Shown piece by piece: positions 4,381 through 6,275 of a DNA stretch of 6,275 nt. The stretch lies in assembly GCA_035291605.1 (NCBI GenBank), contig DATDRS010000492.1:1-6275 (forward strand), written 5' to 3'. The stretch's first letter is position 1. The number at the start of each line of letters is the position of its first letter. The notes under the pieces are model-generated. The model was not told the DNA's origin, made no database searches, and saw nothing but the letters and a program-made list of their open reading frames with translations. Origin of the DNA: DATDRS01 sp035291605 (GTDB lineage: Bacteria; Chloroflexota; Anaerolineae; Anaerolineales; UBA6663). A program made the translations under genes and the position numbers.

Positions 4381-6275
4381 ATGGCTGAAGTACACGGTTT
4401 AGGCTACTCGATGAAGCGCAAGGAAGACCCGCGCTTCATCCGGGGCAAAGGCAACTACATTGACGACTTCAAACTTCCTGGTATGTTGCACCTCGACATC
4501 GTGCGCACCCCCTACGCCCACGCGAAAATCAAAAAGATCAACGCCGAAAAGGCGATGGTCATCCCCGGCGTGCTGGCCGTGATCACCGGCGAGACGCTCA
4601 AGCAGTACAACGTCCACAATATGCCGACGTTGATGAGCGACACCCAAATGGTCCTGCCGCTCGACACGGTGAAGTACCAGTATCAGGAAGTCGCCGCCGT
4701 GCTCGCCACCGACCGCTACAAGGCCGCCGATGGCGTCGCCGCCGTCGAGGTCGAGTACGACCCCCTGCCGGTGGTCATTGACCCGAAGAAGGCGCTGGAG
4801 CCGGGCGCGCCCAGGGTGCGCGACGACAAACCGAGCAATCACATCTGGCACTGGGAGTGGGGCGATCGCAGCGCGGCCGACCAGGCCTTCGCCGAAGCCG
4901 AGGTCACGGTCAAGCAGGACATCTACATTCCGCGCATCCACGTTTCATCCATCGAGACCTGCGGGTGCGTGGCGAAATGGGACTCTGTCGAGGGCCACCT
5001 GACGCTGTGGATGACCACGCAGGCCCCGCACGCCATCCGCACGGTCGTCGCGCTCATCACCGGCCACCTCGGCCTGTCCGAGGAAAAAATTCGCGTCATC
5101 TCGCCCGATATCGGCGGCGGGTTCGGCGGCAAGGTTCCGGCGTATCCGGGCTATGTCATCGCCGTGGCCGCCTCGATTGTGACCGGCGCGCCGGTCAAGT
5201 GGATCGAAAACCGCACCGAGAACCTGGCCGCCGACTCCTTTGGGCGCGATTACCACATCACCGCCGAGCTCGCCGGGAAGAAAGACGGCACGCTGACGGC
5301 CCTGCGGGTCAAGACCATTGCCGATCACGGCTACACCGACGCCGCTGCCAACCCCTCGAAGTTTCCCGCCGGGTTGTTCCACATCTGCACCGGATCGTAT
5401 GACTTCAAGAGCGCGTTCGTGGAAGTGGACGGCGCCTACACCAACAAGCCGCCGGGCGGCATCGCCTACCGGTGTTCCTTCCGCGTCACCGAGGCGGTGC
5501 ACACCATCGAGCGCATGGCCGACGTGATGGCCCACCAGCTCGGCATGGACCCGGCGGAATTCCGCATGAAGAACTTCATCCGGCCCGAGCAGTTCCCCTA
5601 CAAATCAGCCCTCGGCTGGGAATACGACAGCGGCAACTACGCCGCCGCGCTCCGTAAGGCGATGGACATGATCGGCTACGAGGCGCTGCGGAAGGAGCAG
5701 GCTGAGAAGCGCGCGCGCGGCGAGTTGATGGGCATCGGCCTTTCGTCGTTCACCGAGATCGTCGGCGCAGGGCCGTCGCACACCTTCGACATCCTCGGGC
5801 TCAAGATGTTCGACTCGTGCGAGATCCGCGTCCACCCCACGGGCAAGGCCATCGCCCGCTTCGGGACGAAGTCGCAGGGGCAGGGGCACGAGACCACGTA
5901 CGCGCAGATCATCGCCGAAGAACTCGGCATCCCCGCCGAGCACATCAAGGTCGAGGAGGGCGACACCGACACCGCGCCTTACGGCCTGGGCACCTACGCC
6001 AGCCGGAGCACCCCCGTCGCCGGGGCCGCGGCTGCCATCGCTTCCCGCAAGATTCGCGACAAGGCCAGGAAGATCGCCGCGCACCTGCTCGAAGCCGCCG
6101 AGGAAGACCTAGTGTGGGAGACAGGCCGGTTCTACGTCAAAGGCTCGCCCGACAAGGGCAAGACGATCCAAGAGATTGCCTTCGCCGCGTACACCAATCA
6201 CCCGCAGGGCATGGAAGCCGGGCTGGAGGCGGTGAACTACTACGACCCGCCGAACCTGACCTACCCCTTCGGCTC
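4381..6275 (+). CDS. coxL: Form I aerobic CO dehydrogenase, large Mo/Cu catalytic subunit, C-terminus beyond the right edge
   Basis: CoxL oxidises CO with water to CO2 at a molybdenum-sulfur-copper centre held by molybdopterin cytosine dinucleotide. 631 residues are visible of about 800. The active-site loop AYRCSFR lies at 362-368; Cys365 matches the Cu-binding Cys388 of Oligotropha carboxidovorans. Other conserved segments are TQAPHAIR (Q214, equivalent to Gln240 near Mo), PDIGGGFGGK (242-251), NKPPGGIAYR, FTEIVGAGPS, KSQGQGHETTYAQ (Q499-H503, cofactor binding), EEGDTDTAPYGLGTY and NYYDPPNLTYPFG. The protein is nearly colinear with recalled Oligotropha CoxL, with a shorter N-terminus and a three-residue insertion after ITG. 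The catalytic Glu of the C-terminal GVGESP motif lies outside the window. It is the third gene of coxMSL. Form II enzymes carry AYRGAGR instead, so form I is the clear reading. Confidence 0.97.
   Translation, partial: MAEVHGLGYSMKRKEDPRFIRGKGNYIDDFKLPGMLHLDIVRTPYAHAKIKKINAEKAMVIPGVLAVITGETLKQYNVHNMPTLMSDTQMVLPLDTVKYQYQEVAAVLATDRYKAADGVAAVEVEYDPLPVVIDPKKALEPGAPRVRDDKPSNHIWHWEWGDRSAADQAFAEAEVTVKQDIYIPRIHVSSIETCGCVAKWDSVEGHLTLWMTTQAPHAIRTVVALITGHLGLSEEKIRVISPDIGGGFGGKVPAYPGYVIAVAASIVTGAPVKWIENRTENLAADSFGRDYHITAELAGKKDGTLTALRVKTIADHGYTDAAANPSKFPAGLFHICTGSYDFKSAFVEVDGAYTNKPPGGIAYRCSFRVTEAVHTIERMADVMAHQLGMDPAEFRMKNFIRPEQFPYKSALGWEYDSGNYAAALRKAMDMIGYEALRKEQAEKRARGELMGIGLSSFTEIVGAGPSHTFDILGLKMFDSCEIRVHPTGKAIARFGTKSQGQGHETTYAQIIAEELGIPAEHIKVEEGDTDTAPYGLGTYASRSTPVAGAAAAIASRKIRDKARKIAAHLLEAAEEDLVWETGRFYVKGSPDKGKTIQEIAFAAYTNHPQGMEAGLEAVNYYDPPNLTYPFG

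Noticed and set aside
2966..6275. Xanthine, nicotinate or other xanthine-oxidase-family hydroxylase
   Set aside because: The three-subunit layout alone would allow this, but the AYRCSFR copper-ligand loop and near-colinear CoxL sequence point specifically to form I CO dehydrogenase.

Overview
This is a GC-rich bacterial window with two divergently transcribed gene sets on either side of a 392-bp intergenic region. To the left, on the minus strand, is part of a histidine-utilisation (hut) operon: hutH (histidine ammonia-lyase, complete) followed by hutI (imidazolonepropionase, whose C-terminal part runs off the left edge). To the right, on the plus strand, is an operon for the molybdenum/copper aerobic carbon monoxide dehydrogenase, in the order coxM (FAD subunit), coxS (two [2Fe-2S] clusters) and coxL (Mo/Cu catalytic subunit, which runs off the right edge).

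The CoxL active-site loop reads AYRCSFR. This is the signature of form I, the genuine CO-oxidising enzymes, and the M-S-L order is the form I order. The enzyme would oxidise CO to CO2 and pass electrons from the Mo-S-Cu site through the two Fe-S clusters to FAD and then to the respiratory chain. The hut genes would turn histidine into urocanate (HutH) and later imidazolonepropionate into formiminoglutamate (HutI); no urocanase gene (hutU) is visible. Together they suggest an aerobic heterotroph that can use trace CO as an electron source and amino acids as carbon and nitrogen. The gene content and the style of the intergenic repeats would fit a Chloroflexota-like or other soil or sediment bacterium, but this is inference and the phylum cannot be fixed from the window.

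Layout: 1-902 hutI (minus, 3' end missing); 903-1013 a short spacer filled by a palindromic repeat whose edge supplies the hutH stop codon; 1014-2573 hutH (minus); 2574-2965 the divergent regulatory region, with two candidate extended -10 promoters facing apart, a small palindrome, a perfect 15-bp hairpin, and a possible leader peptide containing a telomere-like CCCTAA repeat; 2966-3835 coxM; 3838-4314 coxS; 4315-4380 a spacer with a hairpin and a degenerate 7-base tandem repeat; 4381-6275 coxL (plus, 3' end missing).

No wholly new system is evident. The points most worth checking are a cysteine in place of the conserved active-site histidine of HutH, the structured spacers inside both operons, and a possible Asn-Pro-rich leader peptide upstream of coxM.
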